A stretch of DNA of 64,000 nt from Aureimonas endophytica (GTDB lineage Bacteria > Pseudomonadota > Alphaproteobacteria > Rhizobiales > Rhizobiaceae), in assembly GCF_014642635.1 (NCBI RefSeq), contig NZ_BMIQ01000002.1:434001-498000 (forward strand), written 5' to 3'. Below the pieces are notes generated by a model, which saw only the letters and a program-made list of their open reading frames with translations, was not told the DNA's origin and made no database searches. Within the stretch, counting starts at the first letter, position 1. Each line of letters opens with the position of its first letter. A program made the position numbers and the translations under genes. This document shows positions 1 to 7,948 of the stretch, in pieces.

Positions 1-1
1 C

Positions 2-142
2 GTGCTCGCCGCCGATGGCGGCATCCGCGAGCATACCGTGCCGCTCCTGCGCGCGGCGGGCGCGGAAACGGTGGTGCTCGGCTCGCTCGCCTTCAACGCC
101 CCTGATCTCGCCGCCCGCACCGCTTGGCTGCACGGCCTCTGA
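2..142 (+). CDS. C-terminal fragment of a ribulose-phosphate 3-epimerase-like protein
   Basis: Only the last 46 codons are inside the window; the gene enters from the left edge. The visible residues include VLAADGGI near the start and a later V-V-L-G-S-L-A-F run. These match the end of the TIM barrel in ribulose-phosphate 3-epimerase relatives, where the Asp-Gly-Gly motif binds phosphate and the Gly-Ser pair closes the site. The stop codon lies 17 bases before the ATG of a ROK sugar kinase, so the two are probably one operon. An epimerase next to a ROK kinase recalls allose or allulose-6-phosphate pathways, but the substrate cannot be told from this fragment. Confidence 0.6.
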   Translation: MLAADGGIREHTVPLLRAAGAETVVLGSLAFNAPDLAARTAWLHGL

Positions 143-159
143 CGGCGACGGCGCGACCC

Positions 160-1107
160 ATGGCTCCGCTCGCGATCGGCATCGATGTCGGCGGCACGCA
201 GATCCGCGCCGCGCTCGTCGCGGCGGACGGTGCCGTGCTGGACCGCCTTGCCGTGCCGACCCCGGCGACGGAAGGGGCGGCTTTCGTCGTCGCCCGCATC
301 GCCGAGGCGGCGCGCTCGGTCGCGGGCGATGCGCCCGTCATCGGCATCGGCCTCTCGGCGCCGGGGCCGCTCGACGCGGAACGGGGCATCGCGCTGGCGA
401 CGCCGACCATCGCCGGCTTCGTCGACTTTCCGCTCGCGGCCGAGGTGCGGGCGGCGACGGGGCTTCCCGTCGCGCTGGAGAATGACGGCATCGCCGCCGC
501 GATCGGCGAATGGCGCTTCGGCGCCGGGCGCGGCCTCGCCAATCTCGTCTATGTCACGGTCTCCACCGGCATCGGCGGCGGCGTGGTGGTGGACGATCAT
601 GTGCTGCGCGGCCGCAAGGGCATGGCCGGCCATATCGGCCATATGACGGTGATGCGCGGCGGCGAGCTCTGCGCCTGCGGCCATCACGGCTGTTTCGAGG
701 CCCATGCCTCCGGCACCGCCTTTCTCGCCCGCGCCCGGCGGCTGGCGGCGGGGCGCGCCGGTTCGGCCCTTCATGCGCCGGGCCCGGCTCTCTCGGGCGC
801 GGCGGTCTTCGCGGCGGCGGCGGCGGGCGACGCGCTCGCCGAGGAACTGGTGGCGGAGGAGGCGGAGATGCTCGGCCTCGGCTTCGCCAGCCTTCTCCAC
901 CTCTACAGTCCCGATGTCCTGGTGATGGGCGGCGGCATGTCGGCGCAGTTCGCGGCGCTCGGTCCGCGCATCGAGGCGGCGGTGCGGCGCATCGCCATGC
1001 CGCCCTTCCGCGACGTGCCGATCCTGCCGGCGGCGCTCGGCGACAATTCGGGCCTTGCCGGCGCCGGCGCGCTGGCCTTCGAACGGTTCGGCCCCGGCGC
1101 CGGCTGA
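160..1107 (+). CDS. ROK family sugar kinase
   Basis: This 315-residue protein is a cytoplasmic ATP-dependent hexose kinase of the ROK family. The N-terminus has the phosphate-binding IGIDVGGTQIRAAL. The middle carries the family's zinc-site motif, seen as CACGHHGCFEAHASG with the expected Cys and His ligands. The sugar-site ENDGIAAA and the GIGGGVV loop are also present. The ATG at 160 is chosen over an upstream TTG because it begins exactly at the conserved first beta strand. The upstream epimerase fragment suggests a substrate such as allose, glucose or N-acyl-hexosamine; ROK sequences alone do not separate these. No helix-turn-helix precedes the kinase domain, so it is an enzyme and not a ROK repressor. 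Confidence 0.8.
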   Translation: MAPLAIGIDVGGTQIRAALVAADGAVLDRLAVPTPATEGAAFVVARIAEAARSVAGDAPVIGIGLSAPGPLDAERGIALATPTIAGFVDFPLAAEVRAATGLPVALENDGIAAAIGEWRFGAGRGLANLVYVTVSTGIGGGVVVDDHVLRGRKGMAGHIGHMTVMRGGELCACGHHGCFEAHASGTAFLARARRLAAGRAGSALHAPGPALSGAAVFAAAAAGDALAEELVAEEAEMLGLGFASLLHLYSPDVLVMGGGMSAQFAALGPRIEAAVRRIAMPPFRDVPILPAALGDNSGLAGAGALAFERFGPGAG

Positions 1108-1149
1108 GCCCGCCGGCCGAAGCGGTCGCGCCCGTCTCCTGCCTGTCGA

Positions 1150-1166
1150 CAAATTGTATTGTATCC
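1150..1166. promoter_or_regulatory. AT-rich repeat TTGTATTGTAT upstream of the GntR gene
   Basis: In the GC-rich gap between the kinase and the GntR gene, a short A/T tract carries two tandem GTAT units (ATTGTATTGTAT). FCD-type GntR proteins often bind ATTGTATACAAT-like sites, so this is a possible autoregulatory operator. The symmetry is poor, so it is a weak call. Confidence 0.25.
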
Positions 1167-1222
1167 CCGGGTGCGATAGGAGGAAGGACGCGGCAGGGGC
1201 CGCGCGAGAGGCCGGACCGGAC

Positions 1223-1999
1223 ATGGCGAAGACGGGTGGCATGAAGGCGGGGAGCGAGCCGGCGGAGAGCGATCGCGGCGAGGAGGCCGTGCGCGTGCGC
1301 GGCTCCGGCGCGCGCCTCGTCCACGCGGCGCTGCGGGGCGAGATCCTGGCGCTGCGGCTGTCGCCCGGCAGCCCGCTCGACGAGACCGGCCTGTCGGAGC
1401 GCTTCGGCATGTCGCGCACGCCGATTCGCGAGGCGCTCCAGCGGCTCGTCGCCGAAGGGCTGGCGACGGCGCTGCCCAATCGCAGCACGGTGGTGACGCC
1501 GATCGACTTCGCCGGACTGCCCGCCTATTTCGAGGCTCTGTCGCTGATGTATCGGGTGACGACGCGGGGCGCCGCGCTGCGGCCCGTCCGCGATCTCGCC
1601 GCCGTCCGCGCCTCGCAGGCCGCGTTCGCCGCCGCCGTCGCGGCCCATGACGCGATGGCGATGATCGAGGCCAATCGCGAGTTCCATGTCGCGATCGCCG
1701 CGATCCACGGCAACGAGCATTTCATCGCGCTCTTCTCGCGCCTGCTCGACCAGGGGCGGCGCATCCTGCGCATCTACTATTCGACCTTCGACGACCGGCT
1801 GCCGCGCCAATATGTCGAGGAGCACGAGGCGATGATCGCCGCGCTGGAGGCGGGCGACGCCGAGCGCGCCGATGCGCTGGCGAGCGCCCATGCCCGGCAG
1901 ATCGTGCGGCAGATCCAGGATTTCATGGCGCGCGACGTCACGGCCTCGATCGATCTCGCCGAGGCCGACGGACAGAAGGAGAGGCTTCATGGACGCTGA
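1223..1999 (+). CDS. GntR family transcriptional regulator, FCD (FadR) subfamily
   Basis: A 258-residue regulator with an N-terminal winged helix (about residues 25-95, containing LSERFGMSRTPIREALQRL, the typical GntR recognition helix) and a C-terminal all-helical FCD domain with the metal-binding pattern N-R-E-F-H and later H-A-R-Q. ATG 1223 is preferred to an earlier in-frame TTG because the N-terminal sequence upstream is kinase overlap and not conserved. Its stop codon lies 11 bases beyond the ATG of the next gene, a flavin-dependent amino-acid dehydrogenase. The tight coupling to that gene and the hydroxyproline epimerase suggests that it controls hydroxyproline use, probably as a repressor released by a pathway amino or keto acid. 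Confidence 0.85.
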   Translation: MAKTGGMKAGSEPAESDRGEEAVRVRGSGARLVHAALRGEILALRLSPGSPLDETGLSERFGMSRTPIREALQRLVAEGLATALPNRSTVVTPIDFAGLPAYFEALSLMYRVTTRGAALRPVRDLAAVRASQAAFAAAVAAHDAMAMIEANREFHVAIAAIHGNEHFIALFSRLLDQGRRILRIYYSTFDDRLPRQYVEEHEAMIAALEAGDAERADALASAHARQIVRQIQDFMARDVTASIDLAEADGQKERLHGR

Positions 2000-3230
2000 C
2001 GTCGCCATCGTCGGGGCGGGCGTCGTCGGCCTCGCGACGGCCCATGCGCTGCTCGCCGAGGGGCGGCGGGTCGTGATCGTCGAACGCGGCGAGGTGGCGA
2101 AGGGCGCGAGCTTCGGCAATGCCGGGGCGCTAGCCTTTTCCGACGTCATGCCGCTCGCCTCGCCCGGCATCATGCTGAAGGCGCCGCGCTGGCTGATGGA
2201 CCCGCTCGGGCCGCTCAGCGTGCCCCCCGCCTATGCGCTCGGCATCGCCCCCTGGCTCTTCCGCTTCTGGCGCGCCAGCTCGCGGCGCGCCAGCCGCCAT
2301 TCGATGCTGGCCCAGGCCAAGCTGATGCGCCTGGCCCGCGCCGAGACCCTCCGCCTCATCGAGCGGACGGGCCTCGGCGCCATGCTGGTCTCGGACGGCG
2401 CGCTCGAACTCTACGAATCGAAGGCGGAACTCGCCGCCGCGCTGCCGGGCTGGGAAGCGCGGGCGCGCGAGGGCATCGAGTTCCGCCATCTGGAGGGCGC
2501 GGAGATCGCCGCCCTCCAGCCGGGCCTCTCGCCGCGCTTCACCCACGCGACCTTCGTGCCCGGCTGGCAGTCGGTGTCCGATCCCTATCTCTACGCCCTG
2601 GCGCTAGCCGAGGCGGCGCGTGAACGCGGCGCGGCGATCCGCCAGGGCGAGGTCACCGGCTTCGAGACGGCGGGGGAGACGGTGACCCTGCGCCTTGCCG
2701 ACGGCGCCCGCGTCACGGCGCGCCAGGCGGTGATCGCCTGCGGCGCCTGGTCGAAGGCGCTGGCGCGCGGCCTTGGCAACGACGTGCCGCTCGACACCGA
2801 GCGCGGCTACAACACGACGCTGCCGCCCGACAGTTTCGACCTGAAGCGGCAGCTGACCTTCGGCGGCCACGGCTTCGTGGTGACGCGCCTGTCCACCGGC
2901 ATCCGCGTCGGCGGCGCGGTGGAACTCGGCGGCCTGGCGCTGCCGCCGAATTTCCGCCGCTCCGAGGCGATGCTCGCCAAGGCGAAGGCCTTCCTGCCGG
3001 GCCTCAGGACCGAGGGCGGACGGCAATGGATGGGCTTCCGGCCCTCGATGCCGGATTCCCTGCCGGTGATCGGCCGCTCGGCCGCCAGCGGCGATATCGT
3101 CTATGCCTTCGGCCACGGCCATCTCGGCCTGACGCAATCGGCGGCGACCGGCCGCCTCGTCGCCGATCTCCTCGCCGGGCGCGATCCGGCGGTGGATGTC
3201 CGCCCCTTCAGTCCCGACCGCTTCCGATAG
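1989..3230 (+). CDS. FAD-dependent D-amino acid dehydrogenase (DadA type), probably D-hydroxyproline dehydrogenase
   Basis: This 413-residue protein opens with a Rossmann FAD-binding motif (VAIVGAGVVGLATA) followed by the acidic end of the second strand (VIVERGEVAKGASFGNAG). The SFGNAG segment is characteristic of DadA-like oxidoreductases. The C-terminus has the second FAD contact, FGHGHLGLTQSAATG. ATG 1989 overlaps the regulator by 11 bases. Next to a 4-hydroxyproline epimerase, the natural role is oxidation of cis-4-hydroxy-D-proline to pyrroline-4-hydroxy-2-carboxylate, with electrons passed to the membrane quinone pool. The deaminase and the 2-oxoglutarate semialdehyde dehydrogenase that would finish the pathway are not in this window. 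Confidence 0.75.
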   Translation: MDADVAIVGAGVVGLATAHALLAEGRRVVIVERGEVAKGASFGNAGALAFSDVMPLASPGIMLKAPRWLMDPLGPLSVPPAYALGIAPWLFRFWRASSRRASRHSMLAQAKLMRLARAETLRLIERTGLGAMLVSDGALELYESKAELAAALPGWEARAREGIEFRHLEGAEIAALQPGLSPRFTHATFVPGWQSVSDPYLYALALAEAARERGAAIRQGEVTGFETAGETVTLRLADGARVTARQAVIACGAWSKALARGLGNDVPLDTERGYNTTLPPDSFDLKRQLTFGGHGFVVTRLSTGIRVGGAVELGGLALPPNFRRSEAMLAKAKAFLPGLRTEGGRQWMGFRPSMPDSLPVIGRSAASGDIVYAFGHGHLGLTQSAATGRLVADLLAGRDPAVDVRPFSPDRFR

Positions 3231-3244
3231 GACGAGCAAGCTCC

Positions 3245-4246
3245 ATGGCACGCCATACCTTTTCCTGCATCGACGGCCATACCTGCGGCAATCCGGTGCG
3301 TCTCGTCTCCGGCGGCGGCCCCCATCTCGCCGGCGCGACGATGATCGAGAAGCGCGCCCATTTCCTCAGCCATTACGACTGGATCCGCACCGGCTTGATG
3401 TTCGAGCCGCGCGGCCACGACATGATGTCGGGCTCGATCCTCTATCCGCCGACGCGGCCGGATTGCGATGTCGCGATCCTGTTCATCGAGACCTCCGGCT
3501 GCCTGCCGATGTGCGGCCACGGCACGATCGGCACGGTGACGATGGCGCTGGAGAACGGCCTCGTCACGCCGAGGGAGAGGGGCGTCCTGAAGCTCGACAC
3601 GCCGGCCGGCCTCGTCACCGCCACCTATCGCGAGGAGAACGGCTTCGTGGAGGAGGTGCGCCTCGTCAACGTGCCGGCCTTTCTCCATTCCGAGGGGCTC
3701 GAGGTCGAGTCGCCGGCGCTCGGCACGCTTCATGTCGACGTCGCCTATGGCGGCAATTTCTACGCCATCGTCGACGGCCAGAAGAATTTCCGCGACATGG
3801 CGGACTTCACCGCCTCGCAGCTCGTCTCGATGTCCGGGCAACTGCGCACGGCGCTGAACCAGCGCTACGAGTTCGTCCATCCCGAGAAGCCGGAGATCCG
3901 GGGCCTCAGCCACATTCTCTGGACCGGTGCGCCGACCGTCGCCGGCGCCCATGCCCGCAACGCCGTCTTCTACGGCGACAAGGCCATCGACCGCAGCCCC
4001 TGCGGCACCGGCACCTCGGCCCGCATCGCGCAATGGGCGGCGAAGGGCCGGCTGAAGGTCGGCGACGACTTCGTCCACGAATCGATCATCGGCTCGCTGT
4101 TCAAGGGCCGGGTCGAGGCCGAGGCGCGCGTCGGCGACCGGACGGGCATCGTGCCCTCGATCGCCGGCTGGGCGCGCCAGACCGGCATCAACACGATCTT
4201 CATCGACGACCGCGACCCCTTCGCCCACGGCTTCCAGGTGATCTGA
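3245..4246 (+). CDS. 4-hydroxyproline 2-epimerase (proline racemase family)
   Basis: A 333-residue proline-racemase fold enzyme. Both acid/base cysteines are present: Cys90 in MCGHGTIG and Cys253 in SPCGTGTSA. The first rules out the trans-3-hydroxyproline dehydratases, which carry Ser or Thr there. The start follows the dehydrogenase stop by 14 bases, and the N-terminal CIDGHTCGNPVRLV is typical of the family. It interconverts trans-4-hydroxy-L-proline and cis-4-hydroxy-D-proline in the cytoplasm, supplying the D-form to the neighbouring dehydrogenase. Proline racemase activity itself is less likely, given the DadA partner and the GntR regulator. Confidence 0.85.
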   Translation: MARHTFSCIDGHTCGNPVRLVSGGGPHLAGATMIEKRAHFLSHYDWIRTGLMFEPRGHDMMSGSILYPPTRPDCDVAILFIETSGCLPMCGHGTIGTVTMALENGLVTPRERGVLKLDTPAGLVTATYREENGFVEEVRLVNVPAFLHSEGLEVESPALGTLHVDVAYGGNFYAIVDGQKNFRDMADFTASQLVSMSGQLRTALNQRYEFVHPEKPEIRGLSHILWTGAPTVAGAHARNAVFYGDKAIDRSPCGTGTSARIAQWAAKGRLKVGDDFVHESIIGSLFKGRVEAEARVGDRTGIVPSIAGWARQTGINTIFIDDRDPFAHGFQVI

Positions 4247-4275
4247 GGCGGACAAGTGATCTGAGGCAGGAAAGC

Positions 4276-4914
4276 CTATCGCCGGAAGGGCAGGCTCTCG
4301 GCGATAAGGCGTAGGCCGAGACCGCCCATCACCGCGCCCGCGAGGCGATCGACCGAGCGCTTCGAGCGCAGATAGGCCGATCGCGGGCGCGGGGCCGAGA
4401 AGGCGAGGGCGACCACGGCGTACCAGCCGGCCTCGACGAGGAACACGGCCGGCGGCAGGGCGGCGAGGAGCCAGACGGGCGCCCGCGCCGGCAGGAGGGC
4501 GGCGAAGATGCTCGCATAGACGACCGCCGTCTTCGGATTGCTGAGCTGGGTGAGGAGGCCGATCCCCAGCGACCGGGACACGGACGGCGATCGAAGAACC
4601 GGCGCCGCGACCGGGGCGAGAGGCCGGGCGGCGCCCCGCCAGATGCGAAAGCCGAGATAGGCGAGATAAAGCCCGCCGACGAAGCGCAGGCCGAGATAGA
4701 GCCATTCGACCCGCATCAGGAGGGCGGACAGGCCGAAAACCGCGAGAAGCGCGAAGACGGCGCCGCCGATCCCCATGCCGAGCGCCGCGGCGAGGCCATC
4801 GAGGCGCGACGAGCCGGCGGCGATGCGCGAGACAAGGACGAAGCTCGGACCCGGACTGATCGCGCCGATCAGCAGCGCGCCGAGAATGCTGAGCAGAAGC
4901 ACGAATGCGGACAT
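4276..4914 (-). CDS. LysE family amino-acid exporter
   Basis: A 212-residue inner-membrane protein with about six hydrophobic segments and the LysE/RhtB family signature ISPGPSFVLVSRIAAGSSRLDG in the first third, followed by GGLYLAYLGFRIWRG and LTQLSNPKTAVVYASIF. The start at 4914 gives MSAFVLLLSILGALL, directly opening the first transmembrane helix; longer upstream reading is not conserved. It is convergent with the hydroxyproline epimerase, so it is a separate transcription unit. Members export small amino acids or lactones; the substrate here is unknown, though release of excess proline-type amino acids would fit the position. Confidence 0.85.
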   Translation of the reverse strand: MSAFVLLLSILGALLIGAISPGPSFVLVSRIAAGSSRLDGLAAALGMGIGGAVFALLAVFGLSALLMRVEWLYLGLRFVGGLYLAYLGFRIWRGAARPLAPVAAPVLRSPSVSRSLGIGLLTQLSNPKTAVVYASIFAALLPARAPVWLLAALPPAVFLVEAGWYAVVALAFSAPRPRSAYLRSKRSVDRLAGAVMGGLGLRLIAESLPFRR

Positions 4915-5317
4915 GGAGCGGCTCCGGTGACGAGGGAGTGCCCAGGCGCGCGGCGAGACGGATCGGCCGCGCTCCCCGATGGTGCTTGATCCGATATCGC
5001 CAGTCGCGCGACCCGACCCAGGATTGTCCGGGCGTGGCCATTTGGCAAGAGTGACGCTGGAAAATAACGCCGACCGCGCGCGCGAGATGCGGGTCGCAGC
5101 ACGCGTGCGGCCGCCGAGGGGGTACGCCACCTTCCCCGTAACAGACGTCGGTCTAAGCCGACCTCCAAACCGGACGTGCGAATTTCCCGTTTGTCACGAC
5201 GGCCGCCGGCACAGCCTGGTCGGCGTCTAACATGATTGCAAGTGCCGGTCGGCTCTCTTCGGCCTAGCATCATGCGGTCTCGTGCCTTTGCCGGCGCCAT
5301 TCGGAATACCGGCTATT
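4915..5317. other. Intergenic region between lysE-like and cydA
   Basis: This gap lies between two divergent genes and must hold the promoter of the exporter. A short ORF at 4979-5230 has no ribosome site or recognisable sequence and is discounted. A weak hairpin with GTCGG/CCGAC arms is near 5148. Otherwise nothing is recognised until the palindrome that precedes cydA. Confidence 0.5.
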
Positions 5318-5344
5318 GACGTTCGTAATTTCAGAAATTACTGA
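5316..5344 (+). promoter_or_regulatory. Candidate promoter of the cydAB operon
   Basis: TTGACG at 5316-5321 and TACTGA at 5339-5344 are 17 bases apart, a sigma70-like arrangement. The -10 match is modest. The palindrome at 5319-5356 covers both elements, so a bound repressor would block polymerase. Confidence 0.4.
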
Positions 5345-5356
5345 AATTACGAACGT
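5319..5356. promoter_or_regulatory. 38-bp perfect inverted repeat, probable operator of the cytochrome bd operon
   Basis: The arms ACGTTCGTAATTTCAG (5319-5334) and CTGAAATTACGAACGT (5341-5356) are exact reverse complements of 16 bases, separated by AAATTA. The AT-rich core stands out in this GC-rich sequence. It ends 35 bases before the cydA ATG, which suits an operator. The likeliest binder is the GbsR/MarR-type regulator encoded at the end of the same operon. As RNA it could also form a strong hairpin, but there is no following T run. Confidence 0.7.
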
Positions 5357-5391
5357 TACGCCACGGCGTGACGCATCGATTGGACAGGTCC

Positions 5392-6813
5392 ATGTCGCTC
5401 TTCTCGGGGCTCGACGCCCTTCTCCTGGCGCGGGCGCAATTCGCCTTCACCATCTCGTTCCACATCGTCTTCCCGGCCTTCTCCATCGGCCTCGCCAGCT
5501 TCCTCGCGGTGCTGGAGGCGCTCTGGCTGAAGACCGGGCGCGAGCTCTATCTGAACCTCTTCCGCTACTGGACGAAGATCTTCGCCGTCGCCTTCGCCAT
5601 GGGCGTCGTGTCCGGCATCGTCATGAGCTACCAGTTCGGCACCAACTGGTCGGTCTTCTCCGACAAGGCCGGGCCGGTGATCGGGCCGCTGATGGCCTAT
5701 GAGGTCCTGTCCGCCTTCTTTCTCGAAGCCGGCTTTCTCGGCGTCATGCTGTTCGGGCTGAACAAGGTCGGGCCGCGCCTGCATTTCCTGGCGACGCTGA
5801 TGGTGGCGCTCGGCACCTTCTTCTCGGCCTTCTGGATCCTGTCGGTGAATTCCTGGATGCAGACGCCGCAGGGCCATTCGGTCAATGCGGCGGGCCAGTT
5901 CGTGCCGGAGGACTGGTGGGCGATCGTCTTCAACCCCTCCTTCCCCTATCGCCTCGTCCACATGCTGCTCGCCGCCTATCTGACGACGGCGCTCGTCGTC
6001 GGCGCGGTCGGCGCCTGGCATCTCCTTCGCGAGAACGGGAACAAGGGTGCGCGTAAGATGTTCGGCATGGCGCTCGGCATGCTGGCCGTCGTCGCGCCGC
6101 TCCAGATCCTCGCCGGCGACGCCCATGGCCTCAACACGCTGGAGCACCAGCCGGCCAAGGTCATGGCGATGGAGGGTCATTTCCGCAGCCACCCGGACGG
6201 CGCGCCGCTGATCCTGTTCGGCCTGCCGGACCCGGCGGCGGGGGAGGTGCGCCATGCGATCGAGATCCCGAAGCTCTCCTCGCTCATCCTGAAGCACGAT
6301 CCGAACGCGCCGCTCGCCGGGCTGGAGACCGTGCCGCGCGAGAACTGGCCGCCGGTGCCGGTCGTGTTCTGGTCCTTCCGCGTCATGGTCGGGCTCGGCA
6401 TGCTGATGCTCGGCCTTGGCCTCTTCGGCCTCGTCGCGCGCTGGCGCGGCACGCTCTACACGTCGAAGGCGCTGCACCGCTTCGCGCTCGCCATGGGGCC
6501 GGCCGGCTTCGTCGCGGTGCTGGCCGGCTGGGTGACGACGGAGGTCGGGCGCCAGCCCTTCACGGTCTACGGCCTGCTGCGCACGGCGGATTCGGCCTCG
6601 CCGCTCGCGGCGCCCGCCGTCGCCGCCTCGCTCCTCGCCTTCGTCCTTGTCTATTTCGCCGTCTTCGGCGCGGGCGTCCTCTACATCCTCAAGCTGATGG
6701 GCCATGCGCCGCATCGGGGCGAGCCGGATCTCGAGATCGGCCTGCCGATCCGCACGGCGGGCGTCACGCCCGCCCCGGCCATCGATCCCGCCCGCATGCA
6801 GCCCGCCGAGTGA
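5392..6813 (+). CDS. cydA: Cytochrome bd-type ubiquinol oxidase subunit I (cyanide-insensitive type)
   Basis: A 473-residue integral membrane protein with about nine helices. Haem ligands are visible as His in the first helix (FTISFHIVFPAFSIG), His in YRLVHMLLAAY and Met in RVMVGLGMLMLGLG. The quinol-side GRQPFTVYGLLRT motif is intact. The short periplasmic Q loop and overall length match the CioA subgroup more than the longer E. coli CydA. ATG 5392 is preferred to an upstream GTG at 5368 because it starts just before the first conserved residues. It oxidises ubiquinol and reduces oxygen to water under low oxygen or respiratory stress. cydB follows within 6 bases. Confidence 0.93.
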   Translation: MSLFSGLDALLLARAQFAFTISFHIVFPAFSIGLASFLAVLEALWLKTGRELYLNLFRYWTKIFAVAFAMGVVSGIVMSYQFGTNWSVFSDKAGPVIGPLMAYEVLSAFFLEAGFLGVMLFGLNKVGPRLHFLATLMVALGTFFSAFWILSVNSWMQTPQGHSVNAAGQFVPEDWWAIVFNPSFPYRLVHMLLAAYLTTALVVGAVGAWHLLRENGNKGARKMFGMALGMLAVVAPLQILAGDAHGLNTLEHQPAKVMAMEGHFRSHPDGAPLILFGLPDPAAGEVRHAIEIPKLSSLILKHDPNAPLAGLETVPRENWPPVPVVFWSFRVMVGLGMLMLGLGLFGLVARWRGTLYTSKALHRFALAMGPAGFVAVLAGWVTTEVGRQPFTVYGLLRTADSASPLAAPAVAASLLAFVLVYFAVFGAGVLYILKLMGHAPHRGEPDLEIGLPIRTAGVTPAPAIDPARMQPAE

Positions 6814-6818
6814 CCGCC

Positions 6819-7826
6819 ATGGGATATGCTCTCGACCTTCCGACCGTCTGGGCGCTCGTCATCGCTTTCGCCGTCTTCGCCTATGTCGTCATGGACGGCT
6901 TCGATCTCGGCATCGGCATTCTTTTCCCCAGCCTGAAGCCGGGCGAGGAGCGGGATGCGGCGATGAATTCCGTCGCGCCCGTCTGGGACGGCAACGAGAC
7001 CTGGCTGGTGCTCGGCGGCGGCGGTCTCTTCGCCGCCTTTCCGCTGGCCTATGCCATCGTCATGCCGGCCCTCTACGCGCCGATCGTCGCGATGCTGCTC
7101 GGCCTCGTCTTTCGCGGCGTCGCCTTCGAGTTCCGCTGGCGCGATCCCGGCCACCGACCCTTCTGGGACATCGCCTTCTGCGCCGGCTCGCTGGTCGCGA
7201 CCTTCGCGCAAGGGGTGGCGCTCGGCGCGCTGCTCCAGGGCATTCCGGTCGCGGGCCGCGCCTATGGCGGCGGCTGGTTCGACTGGCTGACGCCCTTCAG
7301 CCTCCTGTCGGGCCTCGGTCTCACCACCGGCTACGCGCTGCTCGGCGCCACCTGGCTGGTGATGAAGACGGAAGGGTCGGCGCAGGCCCATGCCCGGCGC
7401 ATGGCGAAGCATCTCGGCCGCGCGACCGTCGCGGCGATCGCCCTCGTCAGCGCGGCGACGCCCTTTCTCGACGGCGCCTATGCCGCGCGCTGGTTCGCCT
7501 TTCCGAACGTGCTCCTGACGGCCCAGGTGCCGCTTCTCGTCACGATCGGCTCGGTCCTCTTCTTCAGCTCGCTCGCCGCCGGGGCGGAGCGGCGGCCCTT
7601 TCTCCTGGCGCTCGCTTTGTTCGGCCTGTCCTTCGTCGGGCTCGGCATCAGCATCTTCCCGGATGTCGTGCCGGGCGCCATGACGATCTGGCAGGCGGCG
7701 GCGCCGCCCGCGAGCCAGCTCTTCATGCTGGTCGGCGCGGCCGTGCTGATCCCGGTGATCCTCGCCTATACCGCCTATGCCTATTGGGTGTTTCGCGGCA
7801 AGGTCGGGGCGGAGGGCTATCATTGA
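6819..7826 (+). CDS. cydB: Cytochrome bd-type ubiquinol oxidase subunit II
   Basis: A 335-residue polytopic membrane protein, the structural partner of CydA. Family features include FAVFAYVVMDGFDLGIGILFP near the N-terminus, VWDGNETWLVLGGGGLFAAFP, and LGLVFRGVAFEFRWR. The ATG at 6819 comes 5 bases after the cydA stop; an in-frame GTG at 6810 would overlap cydA by 4 bases and is the alternative. The reading frame is uninterrupted and the length is normal for the CioB/CydB family. Confidence 0.93.
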   Translation: MGYALDLPTVWALVIAFAVFAYVVMDGFDLGIGILFPSLKPGEERDAAMNSVAPVWDGNETWLVLGGGGLFAAFPLAYAIVMPALYAPIVAMLLGLVFRGVAFEFRWRDPGHRPFWDIAFCAGSLVATFAQGVALGALLQGIPVAGRAYGGGWFDWLTPFSLLSGLGLTTGYALLGATWLVMKTEGSAQAHARRMAKHLGRATVAAIALVSAATPFLDGAYAARWFAFPNVLLTAQVPLLVTIGSVLFFSSLAAGAERRPFLLALALFGLSFVGLGISIFPDVVPGAMTIWQAAAPPASQLFMLVGAAVLIPVILAYTAYAYWVFRGKVGAEGYH

Positions 7827-7834
7827 GCGCCGCC

Positions 7835-7948
7835 ATGCCTGGACCCACCCTCGCGCGCCGGCTCGGCTGGTTCCTGGTCCTTTGGCTCGCCGGCCTCGCC
7901 ATGGTAGGAAGCCTGGCCTTCCTGATCCGCCTATGGCTCAAGGTCTGA
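7835..7948 (+). CDS. DUF2474 small membrane subunit of cytochrome bd (CydX-like role)
   Basis: A 37-residue protein lying 8 bases after cydB. It has a short basic N-terminus (MPGPTLARRLGWF) and one hydrophobic helix of about 20 residues ending in LIRLWLKV. This is the pattern of DUF2474 proteins that accompany cioAB-type operons, where they take the place of CydX in stabilising the oxidase. Its 3' end overlaps the start of the regulator gene by 16 bases, suggesting translational coupling. It is easily missed because of its size. Confidence 0.75.
   Translation: MPGPTLARRLGWFLVLWLAGLAMVGSLAFLIRLWLKV

Noticed and set aside
554-2173. 539-codon minus-strand ORF opposite the ROK kinase and GntR genes
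   Set aside because: Arg/Pro-rich translation without family motifs; it is the antisense of real genes and arises from the G/C-rich third positions.
4979-5230. 83-codon ORF in the gap before cydA
   Set aside because: No ribosome site, no recognisable motif, and it overlaps the exporter's promoter region.
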